Shown here: positions 44,027 to 54,400 of the stretch, piece by piece
Layout: each line of letters opens with the position of its first letter
How positions within the stretch are numbered: the first letter of the stretch is position 1
Assembly (NCBI RefSeq): GCF_029223285.1
Contig: NZ_JARHUJ010000001.1
Coordinates: 372,001 to 436,000, forward strand
From: Paraflavitalea sp. CAU 1676
Lineage (GTDB): Bacteria; Bacteroidota; Bacteroidia; Chitinophagales; Chitinophagaceae
DNA: 64,000 nucleotides
Direction of reading: 5' to 3'
The notes under the pieces: generated by a model
Told to the model about the DNA's origin: nothing
The model's database searches: none
Seen by the model: only the letters and a program-made list of their open reading frames with translations
Program-made: the position numbers and the translations under genes

Positions 44027-45334
44027 ATGGGATACAGAAAATTCAGCGCTCAACAAATATTTACCGGTTTCCGCCTGGTCGAAAACCTGGTATTGATCAC
44101 CGACGAAAATGGTACGGTAGAAGGGCTCATTGCCTGGGAGGATGCGGGTGATGATGTTCAACTGCTGAATGGCATACTGACGCCCGGATTCATCAATGCC
44201 CACTGTCACCTGGAACTCAGTCATATGAAGGGTGTTATTGCGCCCGGTACCGGGATGGTCGACTTCCTGCTGGGGGTAATGGGGCAAAGAACTGTCGATG
44301 AAACAGTCATTTTGCAGGCGATCGCCGATGCCGAAACATCCATGTTGCAACAGGGCATTGTGGCGGTGGGGGATATTTGCAATACGCACTTCACGATACC
44401 CCAAAAAGAAAAAGGAAGGTTATACTACCAGAACTTTATTGAAGCAACAGGGTTTGTACCCGCTACGGCCGATGCCCGCTTCGGAGCGGCTCAAGCCACT
44501 TGGGAACAATTTCGGGCTGCCAACCTGCAGACCACGGAACAGCTTCTGTCAACGACCACCAATGATACCGTTGATCTGGAAAATCGGGCAAATGACGCAG
44601 CCGGCGAAAACTTACAGGAATCATCACCAGCCAGAAGCCCCCTTTTCCCGGGCAGGAGCATTATCGGCGCTGCCAACAGCTCCATCGTTCCGCATGCGCC
44701 CTATTCTGTTTCTGCGGCGCTGTTTGAGCGCATTGCTGCCTTTCCCGGCAATGGCCTGCTCACTATGCACAACCAGGAGAGCCTGGAGGAAGAACAATTC
44801 ATTCAATCGGGGGGGGGGGCTTTCAACAGGCTGTACCAGGCCCTCGGGCTGGATATTTCTTTTTACCAGCCTTCGGGAAAAAGCAGCTTGCAAACCACGC
44901 TACCCCGTTTCCGGAATAACCAGCAATTGATCCTGGTACACAATGTGACCACGAATGCCGGCGACCTGCAATTTCTGCAGGAGGGCCGGATGGCAGGCGT
45001 GCTGCCTGCTGTTCATTTTTGCCTGTGTCCCAACGCCAATCTGTACATCGGTAATGGCCTGCCCGATGTGGAATTGCTGCGCCAAAAGGGGGAACATATC
45101 GTAGTGGGTACAGATAGCCTCGCTTCGAACCATCAGTTGAGTATTGTAGCCGAACTAAAAACGCTTCATCAGCATTTTCCGGTCATTCCGTTAGAGGAAC
45201 TATTGCGTTGGGGAACCAGTCAGGGTGCTGCGGCACTGGGTATAGACGACTATTATGGGAGTTTTGAAGCGAATAAGCAGCCGGGGGTAGTGCTGCTAGA
45301 CGCCGACCTTTCCCGTGCACAGCGCTTGTTATAA
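44027..45334 (+). CDS. Amidohydrolase-superfamily deaminase/chlorohydrolase-like, with G11 tract
   Basis: About 435 aa from ATG 44027 (MGYRKFSAQQIFTGF); the frame extends back over prfA to 43802 but that part overlaps the conserved prfA start and promoter. Metal-binding motifs: NAHCHLELS near 63-71, HAPYS, HNQES and TDSLASNH. This is the subtype III amidohydrolase pattern of guanine/SAH/aminofutalosine deaminases; the FINAHCHLELS context recalls aminofutalosine deaminases but no other futalosine gene is near. Residues encoded at about 44535-44640 are a low-complexity insert (STTTNDT, NDAAGENLQ). A run of 11 G (44809-44819) encodes SGGG within the domain. Confidence 0.85.
   Translation: MGYRKFSAQQIFTGFRLVENLVLITDENGTVEGLIAWEDAGDDVQLLNGILTPGFINAHCHLELSHMKGVIAPGTGMVDFLLGVMGQRTVDETVILQAIADAETSMLQQGIVAVGDICNTHFTIPQKEKGRLYYQNFIEATGFVPATADARFGAAQATWEQFRAANLQTTEQLLSTTTNDTVDLENRANDAAGENLQESSPARSPLFPGRSIIGAANSSIVPHAPYSVSAALFERIAAFPGNGLLTMHNQESLEEEQFIQSGGGAFNRLYQALGLDISFYQPSGKSSLQTTLPRFRNNQQLILVHNVTTNAGDLQFLQEGRMAGVLPAVHFCLCPNANLYIGNGLPDVELLRQKGEHIVVGTDSLASNHQLSIVAELKTLHQHFPVIPLEELLRWGTSQGAAALGIDDYYGSFEANKQPGVVLLDADLSRAQRLL
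44809..44819 (+). repeat. Homopolymer of 11 G inside a coding sequence
   Basis: Eleven consecutive G encode the Ser-Gly-Gly-Gly stretch between HNQESLEEEQFIQ and AFNRLY. In this copy the frame is intact. Tracts of this length slip readily in replication and transcription. Confidence 0.9.
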
Positions 45335-45337
45335 TAG

Positions 45338-46075
45338 TTAGCCCAATACTTCTTGTAGGATGGGCAACGTTTTCATGATCCCGAAATCGGGCACATGCAG
45401 GGCGTAAAAGGTTTGGTAGGCCTGCAACAGCGTTCTCCTCGTTTCCTGGTTCAGCCGTATTTCTTTGAGTTCGTGCGGCTGCATGACTCTCAATAATTGG
45501 GAAGTGATAAAGCTGTATTGTCCTTGCAGAAAGTAAGGGTGGATGGGATGTTCCCGCACAAATTCCCCTTCCTGCAGATCGAGGTAGGGATGCTCTTCCG
45601 AATAATCATCGCTGAATCGAAATCCCAAAAAAGTCGTTAGGTGGAGTGCGAAGAATAGCCCGAAGTTGGCCGTCACATAATCATCGGCCAGGTCGAGGTG
45701 CATGAACGTATCTTCTATAAAGTGAAACAGGTCGGGGTTCGATTCCGGCTGCTTGATCGTTTTCTGCAGCAGTTCTACCATGAACAGGGCCACCGAATTC
45801 TTGATCACATTGAAGAACAGGTGCTGGTATATATAGCTCCACCGGTATTCTTTGAGCCTTTGCAGGTTCTTCAGGTCATTGTGGTAAACGACCAGGTCGA
45901 GTATAGCAGCCGGCTGAAACAGGTTGGCTTTGCCGGGTCCTTTTTTGGTGGAGGTGCGCACGCCATTCACCAGGTACGACTGGATACCAAACAGTTCGGT
46001 AAAGATGGTGACCACGATGCTGGTGTCGCCATACTTCACTGTTTTTAGTACGATTCCCTTGGTGGATTGGATCAT
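45338..46075 (-). CDS. recO: DNA repair protein RecO
   Basis: 245 aa. The N-terminal OB-fold starts with the RecO pattern STKGIVLKTVKYGDTSIVVTIFTE; the helical C-terminal part follows. RecO loads RecA on SSB-covered gaps with RecR. The C-terminal zinc-binding cysteines of some homologues are absent, as in many Bacteroidota. Its start overlaps the stop of the porZ gene by 4 bases, so both are in one transcript. It ends 3 bases from the convergent amidohydrolase. Confidence 0.93.
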   Translation of the reverse strand: MIQSTKGIVLKTVKYGDTSIVVTIFTELFGIQSYLVNGVRTSTKKGPGKANLFQPAAILDLVVYHNDLKNLQRLKEYRWSYIYQHLFFNVIKNSVALFMVELLQKTIKQPESNPDLFHFIEDTFMHLDLADDYVTANFGLFFALHLTTFLGFRFSDDYSEEHPYLDLQEGEFVREHPIHPYFLQGQYSFITSQLLRVMQPHELKEIRLNQETRRTLLQAYQTFYALHVPDFGIMKTLPILQEVLG

Positions 46076-48372
46076 TTACTGATGTATACGATTTTGGCTA
46101 CTGTTTTTTCCTGCTTGTTATCGTCGCTTACCAATACCAGGTAAACGCCGGTCGAGATTGTTCTCCCTTTATAATCTTTGCCATTCCAAACAGCCTGTCC
46201 GCCCAGCGCTCGTGTTTGGTATACCAGACGTCCGTCGGTCTCCGCGATCTTCACAATGGCATTGTTGGCAAGACCACGAATGGCGATGGTGCCGGTATAA
46301 CCGGGTGGCACCGGATTGGGGAACACCAATACATCGCTGTTGCTGGTAGTGCCCTCGGTGGCGGTAGACCGATAAGAGCACATGCCCTGGCTGGTGGCGA
46401 AGTATACCTCGCCGGTTTTGCCATCGATGCCGATCTGTTTTACATCGTTGCTGAGAAGCGGGCTATTGGCCGCGGTAAAGCGGGCCAGGGTTTTGGCTCC
46501 ATCCGCACTAATGAGCCATACCCCGTTCTTAGTGCCGATCCATTTACGGTCGGCGCCATCTACTGCAATGGCCTGCACTTCTTCATCGCTAAACAGGTAT
46601 CCCGCAAAATTGTCCTGCTGTACCACGGGTAATATTGCCTCACACCCCTGCTGGGTAAATACTTCCCGGGGGCACTGCACAATACCGATCCCTTTACGGG
46701 TGCCGATCCAGATAAAGCTGTTCTTGTCTTTGGCAATGCTCAGCACGGCATTGTCGGGCAGGTTACCATTTCCCTTTCCTGCGCGGTACCATTTCCACTG
46801 ATCGTCGCCCGGGTTATCGATCGACTGCCCATGGTTGAAACACAGCAAACCATTGCCATTGGGCGCGATGATCCATTTTTGGTCAAGATCATCGATCAGG
46901 AGGGGGCCAGTCGCGTTTTCGGGTATAGTATAAGGTACGAAAAAAGATCTCCAGCTGCCGTCTTTTTTTCTCACCACTATTGGCTGCAGCGAACCGTAAT
47001 TGCTGATCCAGCAATTTTGTTCCTGGTCGAAGGCCAGGCCACTTACCCGGTAGCTACCGGGTGCAAAATAGGCGGGCTGAAGACCGCTGTTTTGTTTGAA
47101 TACCTGGAGGGGTTGATCTTTGGGCAGGTGCAACAGGCCGCCGCCGTACGAGCCAGCCCATACTGTTTCATCCGCCGGGTCAATCGCCAGCGTAATGAGA
47201 TCGGGTAGGCTGTCCAGTGCGGGCAGGCTGTTTTTGTTGTAATTGGTCCAGGCGTCGGCAGATAAGGAGAAAAGCCCGTCTTTGTTTAATGTGGGTGCCC
47301 AGCTATCTGTTACTGTGCCGGCGGCAGCCCACAGGGTATTGTTGTTTACCTGCAAGGTGCCATAGGCCGGGCCAAAGGGTGAGTTGGGTACGAAGGAAGT
47401 GAACTGCCCGGTAGCATATTGTGAAAGCCCCACCAGGCTATCGGCTATCCAGTAATAGCCCGCTGCTTCGATGGCCCCGCGGGGCGCCGCAGTAAAACTG
47501 TTATGCTGGATGGTTTCCTGCGTGGCGCCTTGTGGCGAAAGGACACGCACGCGGCCGGCGCCAGTCATTTGTTCACAAACCAGTAGTTTGTTGCCCGCCG
47601 GTTGAATGTTTTTAATGCCGGCTGTGCTGGCATAGAGCAATTGCCATTGGCCGTTGCTGAGTTGGTAAAGCGAGTCGTTTTTCTGCGCTACGAGCAGCTG
47701 CTGAAAGACGGTTGTTGCTGTAACCGGGCCATCGGGTAATCCGTTGCTGCCTGATAATTGCTGCCAGTTGCGGAAATCGGCGAGGTGAGGATCGGTGAGG
47801 GAAGCCTTTTTCAGGCCATCATCGGTAGCGGCGTAGAGGAAATTACCGTCTGTGGCCATGGCATGCACTGCTGTCTTTTCACCATTGTTGCCGATGATAT
47901 AGGTGTCCTTCACTTCCTTTTTAGATAGGTCGAGAGCTACAATGCCGATGCCGGTGCTGAGGTAGGCGACCGTGCCGCGGATTAAAATATGATGAATTGT
48001 TTTGTTGCCGGTAATGGGAGATCGTGCAATGGCGTCGATGGGGTAAGTGTCGTCCTGGATCAGGATGTCGACCAAGCTATTGGCGTAAGCTACTACCACG
48101 AGGTCGCTTTGAGCGTCGGATGCTATGGCGGTAATGCCGGTGGCGGAGAGTCCGTTCACCTTGCTGAAGCGCTCGATCGTATAATCGGTGGTGGTAAGGG
48201 AGAAAATGGACCAGGGCCCCGCGCACCATAATTTATCCTGTCCGGTTGCCAGGCCAATGGCATGGTGATAGGAGCTATGATCCCGCCATTGACCGATAGG
48301 TACGGTTTGGCAGGGGGCAAAAGCCGGAAAAAGCATGACCAGGAAGTACAGGGCAATGGAACGTACAGGCAT
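46072..48372 (-). CDS. porZ: PorZ-like T9SS component with two-component-regulator-type propellers
   Basis: 766 aa. Signal peptide 1-21, then the PorZ N-terminal pattern GQWRDHSSYHHAIGLA and YTIERFSKVNGLSATGI, two seven-bladed beta-propellers (to about 670), and a C-terminal Por/T9SS type A sorting domain (VLVFPNPVPPGYTG to the end). PorZ delivers A-LPS to T9SS cargo in Porphyromonas (family knowledge). The -7 box at 48381 lies only 9 bases before the ATG. recO overlaps its 3' end by 4 bases. Confidence 0.9.
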   Translation of the reverse strand: MPVRSIALYFLVMLFPAFAPCQTVPIGQWRDHSSYHHAIGLATGQDKLWCAGPWSIFSLTTTDYTIERFSKVNGLSATGITAIASDAQSDLVVVAYANSLVDILIQDDTYPIDAIARSPITGNKTIHHILIRGTVAYLSTGIGIVALDLSKKEVKDTYIIGNNGEKTAVHAMATDGNFLYAATDDGLKKASLTDPHLADFRNWQQLSGSNGLPDGPVTATTVFQQLLVAQKNDSLYQLSNGQWQLLYASTAGIKNIQPAGNKLLVCEQMTGAGRVRVLSPQGATQETIQHNSFTAAPRGAIEAAGYYWIADSLVGLSQYATGQFTSFVPNSPFGPAYGTLQVNNNTLWAAAGTVTDSWAPTLNKDGLFSLSADAWTNYNKNSLPALDSLPDLITLAIDPADETVWAGSYGGGLLHLPKDQPLQVFKQNSGLQPAYFAPGSYRVSGLAFDQEQNCWISNYGSLQPIVVRKKDGSWRSFFVPYTIPENATGPLLIDDLDQKWIIAPNGNGLLCFNHGQSIDNPGDDQWKWYRAGKGNGNLPDNAVLSIAKDKNSFIWIGTRKGIGIVQCPREVFTQQGCEAILPVVQQDNFAGYLFSDEEVQAIAVDGADRKWIGTKNGVWLISADGAKTLARFTAANSPLLSNDVKQIGIDGKTGEVYFATSQGMCSYRSTATEGTTSNSDVLVFPNPVPPGYTGTIAIRGLANNAIVKIAETDGRLVYQTRALGGQAVWNGKDYKGRTISTGVYLVLVSDDNKQEKTVAKIVYISK

Positions 48373-48380
48373 ATCGTATT

Positions 48381-48388
48381 CAAAGTTA
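48381..48388 (-). promoter_or_regulatory. Promoter -7 box of porZ, near-leaderless
   Basis: TAACTTTG on the minus strand fits TAnnTTTG and ends 8 bases before the ATG at 48372, leaving almost no leader. Confidence 0.45.
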
Positions 48389-48681
48389 ATCGAATGGAGG
48401 CACGAATTAAAACCGGGAAAACTTCTGTAATCCCTTCAAATTAAGTTTCTTTGCCACGCCCGCCGAAGCATCTGTGCAGGAGGGGCGTAGCTCAGCGGTG
48501 AATGATCCGGGTGAGCCATCCTGCCTACAGCATGCGGACGTGATGCATCGATCCGCCAGTTTTCCCTGCCACCGTTCTGTCGATCCGGAATCAACCGGCT
48601 ACACATGGCCGGCGTGGGGATACATACTTACCGGCGGGTTTTGCTCGTTATAATTCTTCTTCATTAAACTGTTGATCACTC
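48389..48681. other. Intergenic region before the MMPL gene
   Basis: About 290 bases with no ORF. It contains GGGGCGTAGCTCAGCGGT at 48482-48499, which matches the 5' half of a tRNA, but no anticodon or T arm follows. No clear -7 box for the MMPL gene was seen. Confidence 0.4.
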
Positions 48682-51033
48682 ATGTGGGGAACCCTTGCAC
48701 GATTTATTATCCGCTTCCGCTGGCTGCTCCTGGTGTTGTTACTCGCCGTTACCGCATTTTTGGGCTATCATGCCAGTAAGGTGCAGCTGAGTTATGAATT
48801 TACGCGGGCCATACCCACCGATAATCCCAAATACCTCACCTACCAGGCCTTCCGCCAGCAATTTGGCGAAGACGGTAATTTGCTCGTGGTGGGCGTTCAG
48901 ACCGATCAGTTCTTTACTGAGAAAGTGTTCAATGACTACGTTAAGCTGGCCGGCGATATGAAGAAGGTCGAAGCGGTAGAAGATGTATTGAGTGTGCCGG
49001 TCGCTACCAACCTGATGCGGGATACGGCAGCCGAAAAGCTCCATGCTGCTCCTTTGTTTCCTACCGGTTCTTTGTCGCAGTCAACGATCGATACCTGTGC
49101 AGCCACTTTCCGTAACCTGCCATTCTACCAGGGTCTATTATACAATCCGGCCACCAATACCTACCTCATGGGCATCCGCATCAACAAGGATGTGCTGAAC
49201 TCCAAAAAGAGAAATGATGTGGTAGCGAAGATCGTAGAGGTGGGCGATGCATTTGGCAAGCAGCATTCCATCGACATGCACTACAGCGGCCTGCCGCTTA
49301 TCCGCACCAATATTGCCACCAAGGTTGCCCGCGAAATGCAGTGGTTCCTGCTGGGCTCTATCCTGCTTTCAGCCGTGTTGCTGTTGATCTGTTTCCGCAG
49401 TTTCAGTGCCATGTCATTATCCCTCGCGGTGGTGATCATCGGGGTGTTGTGGAGCCTTGGTACGATGGTGTTGTATGGTTACAAGATCACCATCCTGAAT
49501 GCGCTGATACCACCGTTGGTGGTGGTGATCGGTATTCCCAACTGTATCTATTTCCTGAATAAATTCCATACGGCCTGGCACGATACCGATCCCTCGCTCG
49601 ATCCGGCCACGCGGAAGCGTACGGCGCTTACTGAAATGATCAGCCGTATGGGCGTGGTAACACTGTTCTGCAATATTGCCGCGGCCATCGGTTTCGGGGT
49701 ATTTGCCCTCACGAAAAGCGCCGTGTTGAAAGAGTTTGGCGTAGTAGCCGGTATCAATATCATGGCGCTGTTCTTTATCTCGGTGATCTTTATACCGGTG
49801 GTGCTGAGTTTTCTGCCGGCGCCCAAGCCAAGACATACCCGTTACCTCGATAACAAGTGGCTGCTGAAGGTGCTCGACAAACTGGAGATCTGGTCGGTAG
49901 GGCATCGCAAAATGATCTATGGTGTTACGGCGGTGATCCTGGTAATCTCGGTGGTGGGTATATTCAGGCTCAAGTCGGAAGGGTATATGGTCGACGACCT
50001 GCCTAAAACCGATAAGATCTATACCGACCTGAAATTCTTTGAAAAGAACTTCAAGGGCATCATGCCGCTGGAGATCGTGATAGATACCAAAAGGAAAAAC
50101 GGCTTACGCGCCAATATGCTGCAAACCTTTGGAAAGATCGATACGCTATCGGCTTATATCGCGGCGCAGCCCGAAATGGCGCGGCCGCTCTCGATCGTAG
50201 AGGGGCTCAAGTTTGCGCGCCAGGCTTATTATGAGGGCGATAGCCTTCAGTATGGCCTGCCCAACAGTTTCGACATCGGTTTCCTGGCCCAGTACCTGGG
50301 TGGTAAAAGCGAAGACAGTACGGGTAAGCAAAACAACTTCAGTCGGGTAGTGCGGTCGTTCATGGACAGCACGCGTCAACGCACGCGCATCAGCGTGAAC
50401 ATGGCCGATGTGGGCAGCAAGCGCTTGCCCGAACTCATCAGTGCCATTCAGTCAAAAAGCGATCAACTCTTCGATACGGCCCGGTACAAAGTAGAATACA
50501 CGGGTACTACGGTAACCTTCCTGGAAGGAAGTGCTTTCATCATCAACGGCCTTAAAGAAAGTATTGCCTGGGCGTTCCTGCTGATCGCGCTGTGTATGTT
50601 GTACCTGTTCCGTTCGGTGAAGATCTTATTGTGCTCGCTGGTGCCAAATATCATACCGCTGATCATTACGGCGGGGGTAATGGGCTGGACGGGTGTGGCC
50701 ATCAAGCCATCAACTGTTTTGGTATTTTCGGTGGCACTTGGTATTGCAGTTGACATTACGATTCGTTTTCTCGTAAATTACAAGCAGGAGCTGCAACGGC
50801 AGGATAAGCCAGCGCAGGAGATCGTGATCGATACGATCCATAAAACAGGCATCAGTATTATTTATACCTCCCTGGTGTTGATCGCAGGCTTCGTGATATT
50901 CTGTTTCAGTGGCTTTGGCGGAACGCAGGCATTGGGCTGGCTCACCTCACTCACTTTGGTGCTGGCTACCTTGACCAACCTGATCTTTTTGCCGACGTTG
51001 CTGATGAGTTTTGTAAAGAAAGAGCGGAAATAA
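48682..51033 (+). CDS. MMPL/RND-family transporter
   Basis: 783 aa with the RND layout: one helix, a large periplasmic loop, five helices, then the same again. The first loop begins LSYEFTRAIPTDNPKYLTY. Helix regions contain VVIGIPNCIYFLNKFH and ALGIAVDITIRFLVNYKQEL, the conserved RND helix 4-like acidic stretch. MMPL proteins export lipids, hopanoids or carotenoids; substrate unknown. It is followed by a perfect palindrome (51044-51075) rather than a T-tailed terminator. Confidence 0.9.
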   Translation: MWGTLARFIIRFRWLLLVLLLAVTAFLGYHASKVQLSYEFTRAIPTDNPKYLTYQAFRQQFGEDGNLLVVGVQTDQFFTEKVFNDYVKLAGDMKKVEAVEDVLSVPVATNLMRDTAAEKLHAAPLFPTGSLSQSTIDTCAATFRNLPFYQGLLYNPATNTYLMGIRINKDVLNSKKRNDVVAKIVEVGDAFGKQHSIDMHYSGLPLIRTNIATKVAREMQWFLLGSILLSAVLLLICFRSFSAMSLSLAVVIIGVLWSLGTMVLYGYKITILNALIPPLVVVIGIPNCIYFLNKFHTAWHDTDPSLDPATRKRTALTEMISRMGVVTLFCNIAAAIGFGVFALTKSAVLKEFGVVAGINIMALFFISVIFIPVVLSFLPAPKPRHTRYLDNKWLLKVLDKLEIWSVGHRKMIYGVTAVILVISVVGIFRLKSEGYMVDDLPKTDKIYTDLKFFEKNFKGIMPLEIVIDTKRKNGLRANMLQTFGKIDTLSAYIAAQPEMARPLSIVEGLKFARQAYYEGDSLQYGLPNSFDIGFLAQYLGGKSEDSTGKQNNFSRVVRSFMDSTRQRTRISVNMADVGSKRLPELISAIQSKSDQLFDTARYKVEYTGTTVTFLEGSAFIINGLKESIAWAFLLIALCMLYLFRSVKILLCSLVPNIIPLIITAGVMGWTGVAIKPSTVLVFSVALGIAVDITIRFLVNYKQELQRQDKPAQEIVIDTIHKTGISIIYTSLVLIAGFVIFCFSGFGGTQALGWLTSLTLVLATLTNLIFLPTLLMSFVKKERK

Positions 51034-51043
51034 GGAGATTGGG

Positions 51044-51075
51044 TATAGTTATCTTGACCCCTCCTGATAACTATA
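51044..51075. repeat. Perfect inverted repeat after the MMPL gene
   Basis: TATAGTTATC (51044-51053) and GATAACTATA (51066-51075) flank a 12-base spacer. No T run follows, so a regulator operator or RNA end-structure is possible. A second small hairpin (TCCCC/GGGGA, 51103-51118) lies 28 bases further. Confidence 0.65.
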
Positions 51076-51177
51076 GTGGTAATAAGATATTGGAAATGAG
51101 TGTCCCCAAAACCGGGGATAGCGGCTTTATTCTACATATTTAATGGAGAAAAACTCGTTTTAAAGCACACAGAATGA

Positions 51178-51185
51178 TATCTTTA
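51178..51185 (+). promoter_or_regulatory. Possible -7 box for the susCD operon
   Basis: TATCTTTA differs from TAnnTTTG at one base and would leave a 250-base leader before susC. The stretch 51034-51440 (407 bases) also holds the two hairpins and a 28-codon ORF at 51235-51321. Confidence 0.25.
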
Positions 51186-51234
51186 TAATAGTTGACCGGC
51201 CAATGGCAGGATCAGGACCTAAAACCATTATAGT

Positions 51235-51321
51235 ATGAAAAGACGATCGTCACCCCCAGTATTGCCCCCGCATGCCCATCGGGTAATCATTCCTTATCAC
51301 TTTTCTTATCGTTGCTGCTGA
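51235..51321 (+). other. 28-codon ORF in the susC leader
   Basis: ATG 51235 to TGA 51319-51321 reads MKRRSSPPVLPPHAHRVI and ends in CC. It is proline- and histidine-rich, not a signal peptide. It may be an upstream leader peptide or chance. Confidence 0.2.
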
Positions 51322-51440
51322 CGCAGGTGCAGAATAGACGCGCAAGAAATTGCATGCAGCAATCCTTCCATTCTCCTTGTCACTTTTTAAGGCAACAGAA
51401 ACCATAGTATACCATTATACAAATCAAAAACTCAACGTTC

Positions 51441-54400
51441 ATGAGGAAAATTTTATGCACGTTGCTTTGTACCCTGCTGATCCTTGTTCAGTTGGTGGTG
51501 CAGGCACAGGAAAGAACGATTTCCGGTAAAGTAACCGATGCAGCCGGGGCACCGGTAGTAGGGGCATCAGTTACTGTGAAGGGATCTTCATTAGGCACAT
51601 CCAGCGGTAGTGATGGAGCATTTACACTTCGGCTACCAGCTTCAGCAAAAACTATTATTGTATCTGCCGTAGGTTATGCCGAGCAGGAACTCGCTATCGG
51701 CAGTAAATCTGTATTTGCCGTTTCCCTGACCGTTGAGGGCAAGGGGCTCGACGAAGTGATCGTTACCGGGTACGGGGTACAAAAACGCTCACAGTATGCC
51801 GGCGCCGCATCTAAAGTGGATGCCAAAGCCATCAACCAGGTCCCCAATGGTAGTATTGATCAGATATTACAGGGCCGGGCTCCCGGACTGTACGTAGCTG
51901 CCGGATCAGGTCAGCCGGGTGCCGCGGCGAACGTGATCATCCGTGGTGTTGGAACGATAGGCGGGGTAAGTACGCCTTTATATATAATGGATGGAGTTCC
52001 TATCCAGTCAGCTACATTTTCGGCATTAAGCCCTTCCGATATAGCCTCGGTGGATGTATTGAAAGATGCGGTAGCTACTGCGCTGTATGGAAGCCGCGGT
52101 TCAAATGGTGTGATTGTGATCACTACCAAACGCGGTAAGGCGAATGGTAGGATCACTTATGGAGCAAAGGCCCAGATAGGTTTTTCGGACCGCACCAGGC
52201 CCAAGTTTGAAATGATGGATTCTAAGCAACGTATGCAGTATGAAGAGGAAGTGGGTATTGAAAATGACGTCACTATCGGACCTGGATGGTATTTGTCCCG
52301 TCTGAACCCAGCCAACAACGGCCTGCCAGAATCTACCTTGAAACGCTACGATCAGATCAGGGATAGTCTTGGCAATTCAAATGCCGACTGGGAAGATATA
52401 TTCTTCCGTCGTGGCCACACTCAGGAGTATGAGGTAAGTGCGTCGGGTGGTGGAGATAAAACAGCCTTCTATTCTTCTCTGAACTACTTTAAACAAGATG
52501 GTATCGCCATCCGCTCTGCGCTGGAGAGGTTCTCTTTTAGAACAAATTTCGATGTTAAGACCGATAGACTGACCCTGGGAATCAGTAGCACATTGAACTA
52601 TGCCAATAGCAGCTTTATTGAATCGGAGAATAATACGTCAGTGGCTAATCCTTTCGCCTCTGTTTATTATGCGCTGCCATATGAGCTCCCTTATAAAGAT
52701 GGCGTGTTGCTACACCCCGGCAACTCATCGGGCCCTGATGGTTCCGATCCTTTATTGCCCAGTGATCCTGATAAACCTTACCTGGTATATGACCAACGGG
52801 AAGGATCAACAGCTTTGGAGAGAATGTTGTCGACAACGAGGAGGAACAATGAAATAAAGGCAGTATTAGGCGCGAATATTAAGTTTAAGATATATGATGG
52901 CTTATCGATCATTAGTACGTTGGGGCTCGATTTTCGTGAATTGATGTCGCAGCGGTTTATCGATCCCAATACTTATACCGGCACACTGGTTACGGGCGCA
53001 CAAGGATCTTTTTCTGAGGGATCCAGCAGGTTCATGAGGCTATTTGGTAATGTAGGGTTTAATTACAACAACTCATTTGGGGACAAACATGCAGTGGATG
53101 CCAGTGTATTGGTAGAAAACACCCGCGCCAATGCCAGGAACTTCAGTTATGTAGGGTTTGGAATCAACCCACTGCTGCCGAATACGCCGGCAGCTATTAC
53201 TCCGGGTTCTGAGAATGGATTCATACCTACTGTTGGCGGAGGTCGTGATCTCAATGTACTGCAATCTTTGATAGGTATTGTTCGATACACCTATGATGGA
53301 AAGTATACGTTAAACGGAAGTTATCGTATGGACAGGTCATCCATGGTGCCCGAAAAGAATAGGTCAATCTCTTATTTTGCGGCTGGTGCTACCTGGAATG
53401 TCCTGAAAGAAGAGTTTATGGCTAACGTGGAAGTTCTTTCCGAGCTGCAGTTGAGGGCCAGTTACGGAACCTCTGCAAGTCCCTTCACAAGTTCATTCGG
53501 ATATCTGGCGTTATACGGCGCCACATCTTATAATGGTGTTCCAGGAAACGGTGTGTCTCAACTGGCAAACGACGATTATGACTGGGAATATGCTAATACG
53601 ACGAATATTGGCATTGACTTCAGCCTGTTCAGTAACCGTTTACGAGGTACCATTGAATTGTACAATAAGGCTACCAAAAATCTGTTTGTATCGCAAAAGC
53701 TGTCGGCTTGGTCTGGTTCAACGTCGCTCGATATCAATGCTGGTAAAATGCGCAACCGCGGTATTGAGTTAGCATTGTCAGGTGATATCGTTGCCAATAA
53801 CTTCCTCCGCTGGACTGTGGGCGGTAATATTGCCTACAATAAAAACGAGATCACCAGCCTGGGACAGGTAAATGAGTTTGAAAATGGAACAGCCATTATC
53901 AGGGTGGGACTTCCCTATGGTTCTCATTTTATCCCGAAATGGGGTGGTGTAGATGCTGCTACAGGATATCCACTGTATTATAACAAAGATGGGTCACTTA
54001 CCACCGAATACAATAGTGCTACCCAGAGCGTTGCTGAGTTTGGAACTTTCCTGCCTAAGGTTAATGGTGGTTTCAATACTACGGTCAATTATAAGAATTT
54101 TTATCTCGAAGCATTTTTTAGCTATTCGGCCGGTAATAAGCGTTTCAACAACGAGGATTTTTTTAATGAGACTTCCTCTTTCGCCACCAGCAACCAGTCT
54201 ACGACTTTGCTGAACCGCTGGAGAAAGCCGGGTGATGTTACTAATATTCAAAAGTTCGGCACCTCAAGAAGCTTCTCCTCCAAAGATATCCAGGATGCAT
54301 CTTTTGTTCGTTTCAGGAACCTGAATGTAGGATATAATGTGCCGCGCAAATGGCTACAGGAAATGCGCATATTTACAGCTGCAACAGCTTATGTACAGTG

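Noticed and set aside
48482-48572. GGGGCGTAGCTCAGCGGT resembles the 5' half of a tRNA
   Set aside because: No matching anticodon stem, T arm or 3' acceptor strand follows; probably a tRNA fragment or chance.
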